Notes under the pieces: model-generated
What the model was told of the DNA's origin: nothing
Seen by the model: the letters and a program-made list of their open reading frames with translations, nothing else
The model's database searches: none
Source of the DNA: Isoetes taiwanensis
Taxonomy: Eukaryota > Streptophyta > Lycopodiopsida > Isoetales > Isoetaceae
Assembly: GCA_021234155.1 (NCBI GenBank)
Contig: JAJEKV010000020.1
Location: forward strand, 18,157,018-18,221,017
Reading direction: 5' to 3'
Length of the DNA: 64,000 nucleotides
Shown: piece by piece, positions 37,684 to 48,122 of the stretch
Numbering within the stretch: position 1 is the stretch's first letter
How the letters are laid out: each line of letters opens with the position of its first letter
Made by a program: the position numbers and the translations under genes

Positions 37684-38075
37684 AGAATGCCTGTTTTGCG
37701 TCAGAAAATGCGTCAGAAATTCTTATGGGTTTTTCCTGTGAGGCTCTGACGAATTTTCTGACGAAAAAACTGACGCAAAAACTGACGAAAATTTCTGACG
37801 AACAATGTGACGAAAAATCTGACGCATAAATTGACTGACGAAAAGTCTGACGAATAATCTGACACAAAATTTGACGAATAATCTGACGAAAAATATGACG
37901 CAAAATCTGACGAAAAATTTGACGAATGTTTCTGACGATTAACCTGACGCAAAGTCTGACGAATAATATGACGAAAAGTCCTGACGATTAATCTGACGAT
38001 AATTCTGACGAATGTATGACGAATTTTCTGACGATTTTTTCGTCAGTATATTCATCAGAATATTCGTCAATATAT
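37684..38075 (+). repeat. left subterminal array of the CACTA element
   Basis: About 30 short direct repeats of the form TCTGACGAAWAAT / TCTGACGCAAAA with 4-10 bp spacers. They end at 38040-38070 with several copies in inverted orientation (TTCGTCAG, TTCGTCAA). Probably binding sites for the TNPA-like factor of an autonomous partner. Confidence 0.88.
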
Positions 38076-41000
38076 CTAACATGGCATTTTTTAGCTTTAG
38101 GTCGGCATTATAGGTTTCCATACTTATTTCTATGAGTTGCATGACTTCATACATACCAAAGGAATAAGAAATGCTCATATGCATGTAGATATGAAACATT
38201 TTACAATCTATGTCAAACATATCAAATAGTTAGACGAGGTAAATTGTACAATGTTATCTTGCCTTTGGAAAGGAGACTTAATTAAGGAAAAGTCATTTCA
38301 TGTTTATCGATCTTTAATTAAGGGCTTGCAAGTTGAATTGGATGATTTCTTGAAAGGTTGATGAGTTTGTAGGCTATCATCTTGTGTATCAATTTTTGTC
38401 AACATTTCTCTATTATCTTGCAACTAAGTATCAACAAGAAACTGTAAACAATTTAAGGCTGAACAGATGACACCGTTGAGCAAGGGGGTCAAGTGTTTTA
38501 GATGAGATCAAATTGTGGACCTTTGTGTTAATGGAAACGACCGTGGGGAGTAGTAGAGTGGATATTTGCATGACAATGATGCTGGACAGCAGCAAGTGCA
38601 TGGCACAACAGGTGCAACACAAGGAGCACTATGCAATAAAAATAATGTTAAGTAGGCACCATGGCATTTGGGTTAACGTTGGTCTCTACAACAGCAATGG
38701 TGGACTTCTAAGAAAGGTTGAGCATATCAGATGGTCTAGGATTATGATGGTCTGTGAAGTTGAAAGTCTCTGCCCCATGAGCCTATGGGTGAAAGCATGC
38801 TAGGGTGTACCATCTAAATTTCTTTTTAGGGAGTGCAAAACTACCCAAAAAAGTACCCAACACTAGGTACTGTGAACTTGCATAAATGTCTCAATAAACA
38901 ATAAGTTTGAGAGTTGATTCATTAATTTTAGTCTCTAACAGTATTGTTATCCTCTAATACTATAGATTGACATGTTATTGACCTTCAATTCAAAAGTTTT
39001 GAATTGATTTTAATGGGAAGAAAAAACGGAAAGTACCAGTTTTAAAAGTACCCAGTGAAGGTACTTTTGAGGGTTCCAAAAGTGGTACACCGTATCATGC
39101 TTTTACCCCTATAGCAATGCTGACAAACAATGGCTGACGGTATGAAATAGTGACAATGGAGTATCCATTTGTTAAGGGAACACATATCATGTTAAATTAA
39201 AGTAGCCAAGCTTAATATATTAGAATAAACCATGAAAATCCAGTGGACCCAAATAGTTATGAAAAAAATAGAGCAAGTGTATTTTTTTCTTTAGCATGTT
39301 TCAACGATGTGTCCATGATAATCAGATGCTGCAATCATGATTTGAAGTTGGGGCGATTGCCCTGTGACATTTTGGTTCTTGCTTCCAAACGAGCCCTAAA
39401 ACCGAGACGGCGCAAATGCAGAATACCTAGGCAAATCAAACAGGAGGGATGGAATATCCGGACAAATCATCCAGCGGGATGGCTATCTGATAGCAATGAG
39501 CCGGAAATGGCTAGTTTGGAAAGAAATAGGTCAGTGCATATCTTGTTACTGCATTTTACCTTTAATATGTACTAGGAATAGCGTTAGCCAATTCTACTGG
39601 CTTTATCCAAATCGTATTTCATAAAAATGTGATTGCATCAGACTAAGCTAAGCACTATTTGGCTCAGGCGCCCTCCTTTGGCCGCCGTAATGACGAAGCA
39701 CAAGCTCACTAGATTGGCACTTCCGGATCTTATCAAGCAGGCAGGGATTGATCTTGCTGCCATATGCAGGAGCAAAGGGGAAAGCGCCTGACCTAGTAAA
39801 CGGTTTGCTTATGGATATTGTGGAGAAATATAACCTAGTATCCACCGGAAAGGGTTGCTAGAAAGGAAGAAGGGATTATCAAATTCATCTCCAAAAGTAC
39901 TTGATGGGGGAGGCAAGAACACACAAGGATCGATATACAAAGTGTGGTAGACTCTCTAGCAGAGTAGCGAGGACGTTTTGTCGGATGGAGAAGATTGGAG
40001 GAGGACAATGAGGAGCTGCTACTTAACCGGGTTCTTTTGAGTATATAGTGTTAAAATCTTGCGAAGAATGGAAGCTTGAGTAATTCCTTAAAAATTGAGT
40101 AGGCTCTGTGTTCCTCTCTGTTATAACTTTGCAAGTTATTAAGGTATTCGTTTTTACATGTAGCGAGACCCTTGTATTTAATGGGCTGTCAGGTGTATTT
40201 AATGGTGTTTAATTCCCAAGTATTTAATGGTTGTTTTACCATCTTTTATTCTGCATTAATGTTACGCATGCCTGATTATTCCTCAAGTTTTTCAAGAGAC
40301 TTTTCCTTTAATTTGTATAGTGTTAATAAAACCAAGCGGACCAGATGAATGCAAACCGAGCAAAACCGAAGCGGTACTTTTAGACCCGGTTCCTTGCAAA
40401 TTGTCGATACTTGGTGAGCGAATATCAGGTTAGCAAATACCATTTGGTAATATGTTCTAAGATACATGGAAATAAATGATTATACAAGTTTTATAGTTTA
40501 TGTGTTGCATAAATTTCTCAAATAGGCAGAAATATGTATTTGCGTTTGCCATTTAACCTTGTTCAATTCTCGGAATTTTGAGCATAAGAAATTATGGTCG
40601 TAATTTTTGCGATGACACTTAATTAAATTCATTCTACCTAATTCGTTTTTGTGCCCTTGCTCGATGAAGTTAACTTGGCTTACGACTTTACATCCCGGCT
40701 TTACATTAGGACGAAACTTTGTTTTGCTACTGAGTGTGATCTCAAAGCGCCAATGGCGAATCTTTGGAAAATCATCTACTGAATTTTGAAATGCTGATGT
40801 GCAATTAGAGGACATGACGGACGAGTTTTCTAACGTCTGATTCACTCGTTTATATATTTTACATTGATTGGTACGGTTTACAAATAGGTGATGCACAAAC
40901 TTAACTTGTGCCCCATTATTTTTTAGATATATGCCTATGCCTCCATAGCAAAAGTGCATCTAGAAACTTTACTTTCATGCATTTGTATGCCGGATTCTCC

Positions 41001-41754
41001 ATAGAAAAGAATGTATTTTCTTCTTTTAAGACATTGTCTAAGGTAATTAAACTTAGATAAAGTCTGCAGTACTTTTAAGTTGTTTGAGATCTTGCTTGCA
41101 GCTCAACACTTGCATAAAATTAGAGAAGGTATATGTAAGTGTTGAATCAATAAGTTCTTGCTCGTAGCTTCTTGGCTTTCAATTTGTGTTATTTTGATAA
41201 TTGTGAATGAAAAGAATAGATTGGAATCTATGAATTTAATTTTTTGAGAAATATTGTAGGATTACAAAAGTCTAGAGAACCTTCTTCTCTATACATGATG
41301 CTGCAAAGGTTCTTTATACATGATGCTGCGTATAATATGGATGGTCAACTCAAAATGAAAAGGTATATTTCAATATTTTCTATCTCCCAAGTTTTTATTC
41401 TTGTCTAGTTTTTATTCTAATGATAGCTTGACTGTTTAGGACACCGTAAGGGAGTTATGAAAAACTATTTCTTGAAGACTGCAGTTGAAGCATTCTTTGA
41501 AGACTTTGGATTTCTTCTTTTTCATCTTCTTTGAAGTTTGGTGGAGCCCATTGTCTCAAGATCTTTGTTCGTATTGTAAAGATTATCTATTCTTGACATG
41601 TAACTATGATTTGATTTAAATACAAAAATTTGTCTTTTATATACACTCTTATCTCTTTATAAATTTGTACCCCATTAAATTCAAGCACTATTAACGAATA
41701 AAACAATAGCCTTGCATAATGACGAATAAAATACTAATGAAGCATATGATAGAT

Positions 41755-42122
41755 ATTATATTGTGACACAAATCGAACAAAAAATTTGATGTAAATTCTG
41801 ACGAAAATTTTGACGATCTTGTGATTTAATTTTTGTGACGAAAAAATATGACGAAAACGTGATGTTAAACTTAAACGAAAAAAATGATGAAAAAAAATTG
41901 ACGCTAAATCGACGAAAAAATATGACGAAAATGCATTTGAACATTTCGACGCTTAGATTTGGCGATTTTGCGTCGGAAAATCCGGACGAAAAGTCGGTAT
42001 AAAATCTGACATAAAATCGGCGATTTTTTTCGTCCGGAATATCGTCGACCATATGAGTCTGGGCAATTCTCTATCTGTGAAGGGTTTCTGACGATTTTTC
42101 TGACGCAAAACAGGTTTTCTCT
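41755..42122 (+). repeat. right subterminal array of the CACTA element
   Basis: About 20 TGACGA/TGACGC-type units, sparser and more diverged than on the left. Many read in the same direction on the plus strand as the left array, rather than as its mirror image. Those nearest the terminus are inverted. Confidence 0.8.
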
Positions 42123-42129
42123 TATAGTG

Positions 42130-44144
42130 ACACCACCATCAAACCACAAATATGCAAAATTACCTGGTTTAAATGAAGCTAATTCCTTAGGAATCTTCAT
42201 GCTAGACTCCAACTCCACAGCATTCAACTCAAATTCCCCACATGGATTTGACAGCAGCATTTCTTCTTCAATGAAATTCATGCTTTCAAACTCTCCTAAT
42301 TTATTGCACAATGTTACCTTCTTTTTACCAGTTGAGATTGTACACTCCCCTTTTGACCATATAGGTCTGGCATCAACTGTAGAAAGCCACTTCCTCCCCA
42401 AGAGCAAGTCATATATGTCTGACTTGTCTTCTATTCCTTCAAAAGCAACCACAACAAAATTAGTTGCAACCATTATTCCTTCAACATCAATAGGTACATT
42501 GCTGACTATTCCAACAGGGTTGATTTTTATGTTTGAGAAGGATTTCAAGATCATTGGAGCCTTCTTGTCTATTTCAAGACCACATAGCCTCATAACATGA
42601 TGAGGCATTACATTCAAGGGTGATCCTCCATCTAGCAGAACCTTAGTTAAGATCTTCTTCCCCATTTTGGCAACACAGGTGAAAGCCCCAGGATCATAAC
42701 CATCCTGGGTAAGCATGTGCTCCTCAATATGGTTTGTTAGAGCAAACTCGTCTTCTTTGGTCAGATTGAGAACTTTTTTCCTATAAGATGGAGCTATCTT
42801 GAGCAACGTCAGCAAGTCAACACAGATCTTTGAATTCTTTAACAAATACTCAAAATCCTCACAATCCTTTTCTTTCTTGACAAACTTTTGAGCAGGAGGA
42901 GGAGGCACAGCCACTGCTTGATCATCATCCTTATGTTTCAAGATGTCAGCTTCCTCATGAGTTGATTCTCTCTCTTTGGCATTATTCATTCTTCTGGTGT
43001 GGACAGCCATTATCTCTTCTTGTTCCTCAATTTCCTGCACAAATCTTATAGATGCATTTGGCTCATTAACTTTAGATTTTTCTTCTCTGGCAAAATACTC
43101 TTTACCACTGCATCTATCCTCATAATGTCCTACAGCTTTACAAAATGCACACACATGGCATTCTTTACCAAAATGTCCTCTTTTTCCACACTTTGTGCAT
43201 GGTCTATACCAGCAACAGTCAGAAGAGTGAGTGTCTCTAAAGCAATGCACACATGGAGGGTAAGTTTTCTTTTCAAATTTTGAGCTTTTCAGCTCCTGGA
43301 GTTGCTTGGTTACCTCAACCAGTGCCTCAGATACTTTGGTGATCTCTGCTCTTACATCTGCTGCAGGAGCCTCAGCATCTTCCATTTTTACCTTTTTCTT
43401 CTCTTTTTGGACAGCATAAACAGGTACAGGTGCTGGTCCCATATATTCTTGTTCATAATCTGGAAAAAAGGGATCATTTGGTGAGTGCACATCATCTGGT
43501 AAGTAAGAGATCATGTCTGCAATTTCAGTAGCCTTGGTGAAGGCTTTGTGTATTGTGTTAAATCCCTCTTGTTTTTGGATCTTCAATAGCTTTCTATGTA
43601 TTCTTGGCCTGCTGCTTAATCCCCTGATAAAAGAAGCCACTAGATGCAAGGTATGGTTAGGAACATGATTAATTTGGCATTTGACAAGATATAGATTGAA
43701 CCTTTCCACATATTGGTGCACACTTTCACCATGCTTAATGCGAAAAGTTTGCAGCTCAAAAATTAAATCTTGAGGGTCCAAGACTTTACCAAAACGTGCC
43801 AAAAACTTTTTAACCAGTTCTTCCCAAGAATTGGCGCCTAAACTTATGACATATTCTAACCAAGCCCTGACTTCATCATTTTTGAAACATTTCTTAAACT
43901 CAGAGAACTTACAGCCTTTTTTGTAACCATATTCTTGATAGTACTCTTCGAAAGTCTTGAGGAAGTTGTTGGCATTCATGCTTGGATCAAAAGTAGGGAC
44001 TGGAATAGGCATGTTTAGCTCAAAGTATTGACAGGGCATACCTGCATTTGCTTGTATAGTGACAGTAGGTGTTTGAGCAGCAGCTTCATGATTATCTTGT
44101 GCTTCAGCAGGCTCAGATGCCTCATTAGTTCTTCTGGGTGCCAT
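42130..44144 (-). CDS. gypsy gag and protease, 5' part of the gag-pol frame
   Basis: Starts at the ATG at 44144 (MAPRRTNEAS), 23 bp after the primer site. The retrotransposon gag capsid domain (FLKTFEEYYQEYGY ... WEELVKKFLARFGK ... FIRGL) covers residues ~60-200. A cysteine-rich nucleocapsid at ~43110-43260 carries two CX2CX4HX4C knuckles (CTKCGKRGHFGKEC, CAFCKAVGHYEDRC) plus a third irregular cysteine cluster. The protease follows at ~42640 (VLLDGGSPLNVMP). The reading frame stays open into the CACTA element and ends at 41904 with about 75 foreign residues. Before that insertion, gag, protease and the first RNase H were one continuous frame. Confidence 0.9.
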
Positions 44145-44166
44145 GAGTTCAAATTCCAGGAAAATG

Positions 44167-44184
44167 ATCTCGGTAGAACCTCCA
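44167..44184 (-). other. primer binding site, complementary to tRNA-Gln 3' end
   Basis: On the minus strand TGGAGGTTCTACCGAGAT lies 3 bp after the LTR end. TGG pairs with the CCA tail. The next bases match the AGAACCT acceptor strand of plant glutamine tRNAs (from my knowledge of those tRNAs, not a search). Confidence 0.72.
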
Positions 44185-44187
44185 AAA

Positions 44188-44789
44188 TGTTGAAGGTATT
44201 CCTGGCAAAACCTTCAACCTCAGTGGTTTAGAACCTCCAGGTTGCTTGAGGCAACCACTCTGGGTGCAAAGATTCCAGAAAAAATGCTCAAAAATTCACT
44301 GGGAATATGTTTCCCTGAAGGCCAAAAAGTCTGCTTCACAAAAAGGTCTGCAGTATGCACACTATTCAAGTTTTAGACATGTTTTTTGCTCCCTGAGATG
44401 CTCAACACTTCTGGCTGACAGACTGCAAAAAACCAGACAGGTCTTATAGGATTAGATAGGCTAAATTTTTGTTCCTGACCCAGTCAATTTTGGGTCAATA
44501 TCCCTGGCAGAGAGCTTGAATTTGGAACTCGATGCTGACAAAGAGTTTTCTGGACTTGCAAACTGTACTCTTCTTAGATTTAGCTGCACAACAAGGGCCA
44601 AGACTTCTTTTTGCAAAAGGGATCCTAAATTTTTCTTTTTGATGATTTCTTGCTATGGTCTGTAAGGTGTGAACAATTCTGAAAGAGGACGCTTTTTTAA
44701 TGAAGGAATGCACGTGTATCTAATGTTGCCTTGTTCAAGATATCTTGTTTGGCAAGACTAACGCTCAAATGATTGTTTTTTTATGCTCA
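44188..44789 (-). repeat. 602-bp gypsy LTR (family 2), 5' LTR
   Basis: On the minus strand TGAGCATAAA to CCTTCAACA, followed by primer site and gag. Terminal hairpin 44189-44218, TAGAACCTCCA 44229-44239, second hairpin 44240-44256. Its outer flank is coding sequence of the H3-bearing gypsy element. Confidence 0.88.
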
Positions 44790-44804
44790 AGTGCCCGAAG
44801 TCGC

Positions 44805-46575
44805 TGGAGAGCGTCGAAATTGCATTGCAATGCACTCTAGTTGTCAGAGGATGCCTTGAAAGCGCATCTGTTACCATATTGAGCATCCCCGGCTTATAGA
44901 CTATATCAAAGTCATACTCTTCGAGGAACTCCATCCACCTTCACTGCCTCAGGTTAAGGTGTGGTTGCGTGAATACATATTGGAGGCTCTGATGATCTGT
45001 GTCCAACTGGAACTTCCTTCCCAAGAGGTAGTGCCTCCAAATTCTTAGTGCCCTGACAACTGCAAGCAACTCCTGATCATGAGTCGGGTAGCGCGTTTCG
45101 GCGTCGTTCATCTTCCTGGAATCATACGCTACTACTCGCTCTTCCTGCATGAGCATTGCACCTGTGGCTATCTTACTTGCATCTATCGCCACAAGCTTGT
45201 CTTTCTCTGGGTCTGGCAGGGTCAAGACGGGGGCGGTTGTCAAAGCTTCCTTCAACAATTCAAATCCTGCTTAGGCTTTCTTGTGCCAATGATCCGCCCA
45301 ATCCTTCACTTTTTTTGCCCTCGTCAAATCTGTTAGCGGGGCCGCTATCTTTGCAAAGTTCTTCACAAACTTCCTGTAGTACCCTGCTAGGCCAAGAAAA
45401 CTTCTGACCTCATGGACATTCTTCGGTGCCGGCCACTGAATCACTGCTTCAATCTTGGCAGGATCCGTCGAGATTCCTTCTGCTGAGATCACATGCCCCA
45501 GGTATTCCACCTTCTCCGTTGCGAAGTGGCACTTCGACAACTTGGCGTACAACTGGTGCCTCTCAAACACTCTCCTTAGGTGTTGTACGTATTCCTCCAG
45601 GGATCTGCTATACACCAGAATATCATCAAAGAATACTATCACAAAGGTATCCAAGAACTCCCTAAAGATGTCGTTCATGAGCCTCATGAATGTTGCTGTG
45701 GTGTTCGATAAGCCGAAAGGCATTACCGTGAATTCATAGTGCCCATACCGCGTTCTGAAGGCAGTTTTATGGATGTCTTCTTCCTTTATCCTGATCTGAT
45801 GATAGCCTGACCTTAGGTCAATTTTGGAGAAGACTTTTGTCCCTTGGAGCTGATCCATTAAGTCATCCGATCTGGGGAGCGCATACTTGTTCTTGATGGT
45901 GTGCTTGTTCAATTGCCTGTAATCTATGCACATCCTCAAGCTGCCATCCTTCTTCTTCACAAAAATAATGGGTGCCCCAAATGGTGAGATGCTAGGTCTA
46001 ATGAAGCCTATAGGTCGAGTAACTCCTGCAATTGCTTCTTCAATTCGGTCAGCTCTTGTGTCGTCATCCTGTACGGACCTTGCTCGTCGGCTTCGTACCT
46101 GGTTCGAGTGCTATCTCACACTCGACTCCCCTGTAAGGAGGAAGCTGCTTGATCTCATCTGGGAAGAGATCGTGGAACTCCGTGATCAACTTAGCTATCT
46201 GCTTGGGCAACTTGTTGAGCACCTTATCTTCCTTGTTTTCTTCTGATTCGGGCTCTTCAATCTCAAGCTTGAAGATATATGCTACCTGGGCGCTCTTTAT
46301 GCACTTGAGCAGCCGTTTACTAGACATACCCTGCATGATGGGAACAACTTCTTTACTTGTGATCTCAATGATCTTGCCGTTGGGCGCTGTGAGGGTCACC
46401 TTCCGCTTTCCACAATCAATGATGGCCCCTGCTGGTCCAAGATACTCCATTCCTATGATCAAGTCATACTTCCCGATACCCATTAATGTTTCAACTTCAA
46501 CATCTCAACCATTCTTGAGGATGCAAAGTTGTGGCTACTTCCCGAATCTATCAGGACTATGAAAGACTTGGTCTT
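44805..46575 (-). pseudogene. gypsy protease, RT and RNase H, broken
   Basis: Protease active site LIDSGSSHNF at about 46545 (frame shifted relative to gag, then a TAA). It is followed by DLIIGMEYLGPAGAIIDCG, the protease C-terminus, and the RT approach ([17 protein letters not shown]). After a frame break at about 46064-45960, RT runs to 45271 ([46 protein letters not shown]). RNase H follows after another break (AIDASKIATGAML, YPTHDQELLAVV, DTDHQSLQYV). A stop at 44941 precedes the end of RNase H (DIVYKPGMLNMVTDALSR). The sequence ends at the family-2 LTR insertion before the integrase. Confidence 0.87.
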
Positions 46576-46583
46576 GGCCTTCC

Positions 46584-47969
46584 CTACTGTGGAATTACCT
46601 TATACTGATTCTCTGCTTGTTCTGTATCTATGGCAGCAAAAATGTGACACTCACCCTGAATATAGTCGCGTGCTGCCTCGCCGTCGTCATCAGACGGAGT
46701 GTCCCATCCACCCAACTCCACTAGCGCTGCACTCATGACGAAGGGGCAGTTCGCTGTCATGTGGCCTGGCTGGAAGCACCTGAGGCAAAGCTGCTTCTCT
46801 ATGCACTCCTGTCTCTTCTCCTTGGGCATTGCTTGCAAGAAGGACCGCACTGCTTTGGAGTAGTTTGACCCCTCCTGCTTGTCCTTGAAGGACACCTGCT
46901 TCTTCTCCTGCTGCTTCCCATGGTTGCCACTATATGAGGCTTTAGCTGGACCTGGGCTGGCTGCCCTAGGGCTATAACTCCCTGTTGCCTTGCCTTTATC
47001 CTGGTAATACTGCTGCCTCTGCCCGCTGTTCTGAGGCCCCGTTCCTTGCAAGCTTATTGCCTTGGATTCTGCTTCTGACACCGTCTTGGGGTTTATTGCC
47101 CTTACAAGCTTACGGATCTCCTCATTCAATCCTTCAATATAGCTCTCTACTGCGTGCTTTTCACTCAACTTCGGCACATAAAGCCTTAGCCTCATGAATT
47201 CCTCTGTATATTTCTGGACTGATTTGTTGCCTTGCTGCAACCTGTAGAACTGCTGCATCATGTTGGACTTGTGTTCCCTTGGGACATAATGTCGCTTGAA
47301 TGCCTTAGCAAACTTTTTGAACCTGCAACTATCCCTGCTTAAGCCATGTGCTCTGGCATAGCCCTTCCACCAAATGCGTGCCGCTCCCTTAAGGTTGGCT
47401 GTTGCCACTCTGCCCTTGTCCTTGTCCTTCATGCTATAGGCATTGCCATACTCGCTCATCTCATCTAACCATGCCTCTGCTTCCATCCCGGACCTGTTAT
47501 CTCCCAAGAACTGTTCCAATTTTCTGGCTTTCCATACATTGCTGAGTACCTTCTTCTGGTAATCTGAGGCATTTGAGTCCCTGTGTCTGCCGTCTCTACG
47601 GTCCTGTACCTGTTCTTCCTCTTCCTCGGAGTCGGAGTCCAAATCTGAGCTTGTGTCAGAGGATTCCGTGCTGGGGGACCTCCTTCTCTTGCTCCTCTTC
47701 TTGTCCTTACTCTTCTTCTGAGGTGGTACTTCCGGCAGTTGGACATTGTCGTTTGGGCCAACTCCTCCTTGTGCTGCCAAGAAAGCCTTTATTTGCTCAA
47801 GGTCCGTTCTCATCTGCGACATTTCTTCCTCAGGAGTCATTGGGCCAAATACTTCATACAGGTTCCTTGTCGGGTGCGGCCTAGGCGGAGTCTGTTCTTC
47901 CCTACGGTCTCGCCGTTGTTGTTCTGCTGATCCTGGGCCTCTAGCTACATACACAAGTAGATCATGGCC
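46584..47969 (-). CDS. gypsy gag with zinc knuckle
   Basis: About 460 codons. Contains a basic/acidic N-terminal region (KKSKDKKRSKRRR, then SDLDSDSEEEEEQ), the retrotransposon gag domain (FLGDNRSGMEAEAWLDEM ... GAARIWWKGYA ... FKRHYVPREHKSNMMQQFYRLQQG) and one CX2CX4HX4C knuckle (CLRCFQPGHMTANC). It ends at TAG about 40 codons before the protease active site, which is in another frame, compatible with a programmed or accidental frame change. No ATG lies near the 5' end of the frame: it opens after a TAA at about 47975 and the first in-frame ATG is ~38 codons in (MTPEEEM). Translation may start there, or an upstream exon may be joined at a TATGTAG acceptor near 47944. Confidence 0.85.
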   Translation of the reverse strand, partial: GHDLLVYVARGPGSAEQQRRDRREEQTPPRPHPTRNLYEVFGPMTPEEEMSQMRTDLEQIKAFLAAQGGVGPNDNVQLPEVPPQKKSKDKKRSKRRRSPSTESSDTSSDLDSDSEEEEEQVQDRRDGRHRDSNASDYQKKVLSNVWKARKLEQFLGDNRSGMEAEAWLDEMSEYGNAYSMKDKDKGRVATANLKGAARIWWKGYARAHGLSRDSCRFKKFAKAFKRHYVPREHKSNMMQQFYRLQQGNKSVQKYTEEFMRLRLYVPKLSEKHAVESYIEGLNEEIRKLVRAINPKTVSEAESKAISLQGTGPQNSGQRQQYYQDKGKATGSYSPRAASPGPAKASYSGNHGKQQEKKQVSFKDKQEGSNYSKAVRSFLQAMPKEKRQECIEKQLCLRCFQPGHMTANCPFVMSAALVELGGWDTPSDDDGEAARDYIQGECHIFAAIDTEQAENQYKVIPQ

Positions 47970-48122
47970 TTACGATTAGCTTTATTTGTTCTATTGCATT
48001 ATATGTGTTTGTTGGTATAGTTGTGGAACAAAATACATCAACAAAACATTTAAAGTGCAAAAGAAAATGTATTTATGTATATATAATATCTTAATACAAT
48101 GCCTCCGGGATCAAGAGTCTAA

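Larger units (their letters stand above)
37675..42129. mobile_element. CACTA (En/Spm) transposon, 4455 bp, no transposase seen
   Basis: Left end CACTACAAGAGAATGCC, right end inverted CACTATAAGAGAAAACC, each followed by CTGTTTTGCGTCAGAAAA: terminal repeats of about 40 bp with few mismatches. The 3-bp target duplication ACA (37672-37674 and 42130-42132) is perfect. Dense TGACGA/TGACGC repeats fill both subterminal regions, as in CACTA elements, where they bind an element-encoded protein. I see no transposase, so it is non-autonomous. It splits the RNase H domain of the host gypsy element right after the catalytic WFDGGV. Confidence 0.93.
34173..44789 (-). mobile_element. Tat-like Ty3/gypsy element with pre-RT RNase H, split by a CACTA transposon
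   Basis: From right to left: LTR (44789-44188), primer site (44184-44167), gag and protease (44144-42130), CACTA insertion, then RNase H, RT, RNase H relic and integrase (37671-34173). The LTR fits the second gypsy family. No LTR lies directly left of the integrase; the only other copy is at 28017-28618, 5.5 kb further on. On the right it interrupts the H3-bearing gypsy element between its RNase H and integrase. One in-frame TAA in pol plus the CACTA insertion are the only coding lesions I saw, so it was active fairly recently. Confidence 0.88.

Noticed and set aside
37684-38075. CRISPR-like array of regular short repeats
   Set aside because: Repeats are ~6-12 bp with 4-10 bp spacers, sit just inside CACTA termini, and the genome is eukaryotic.
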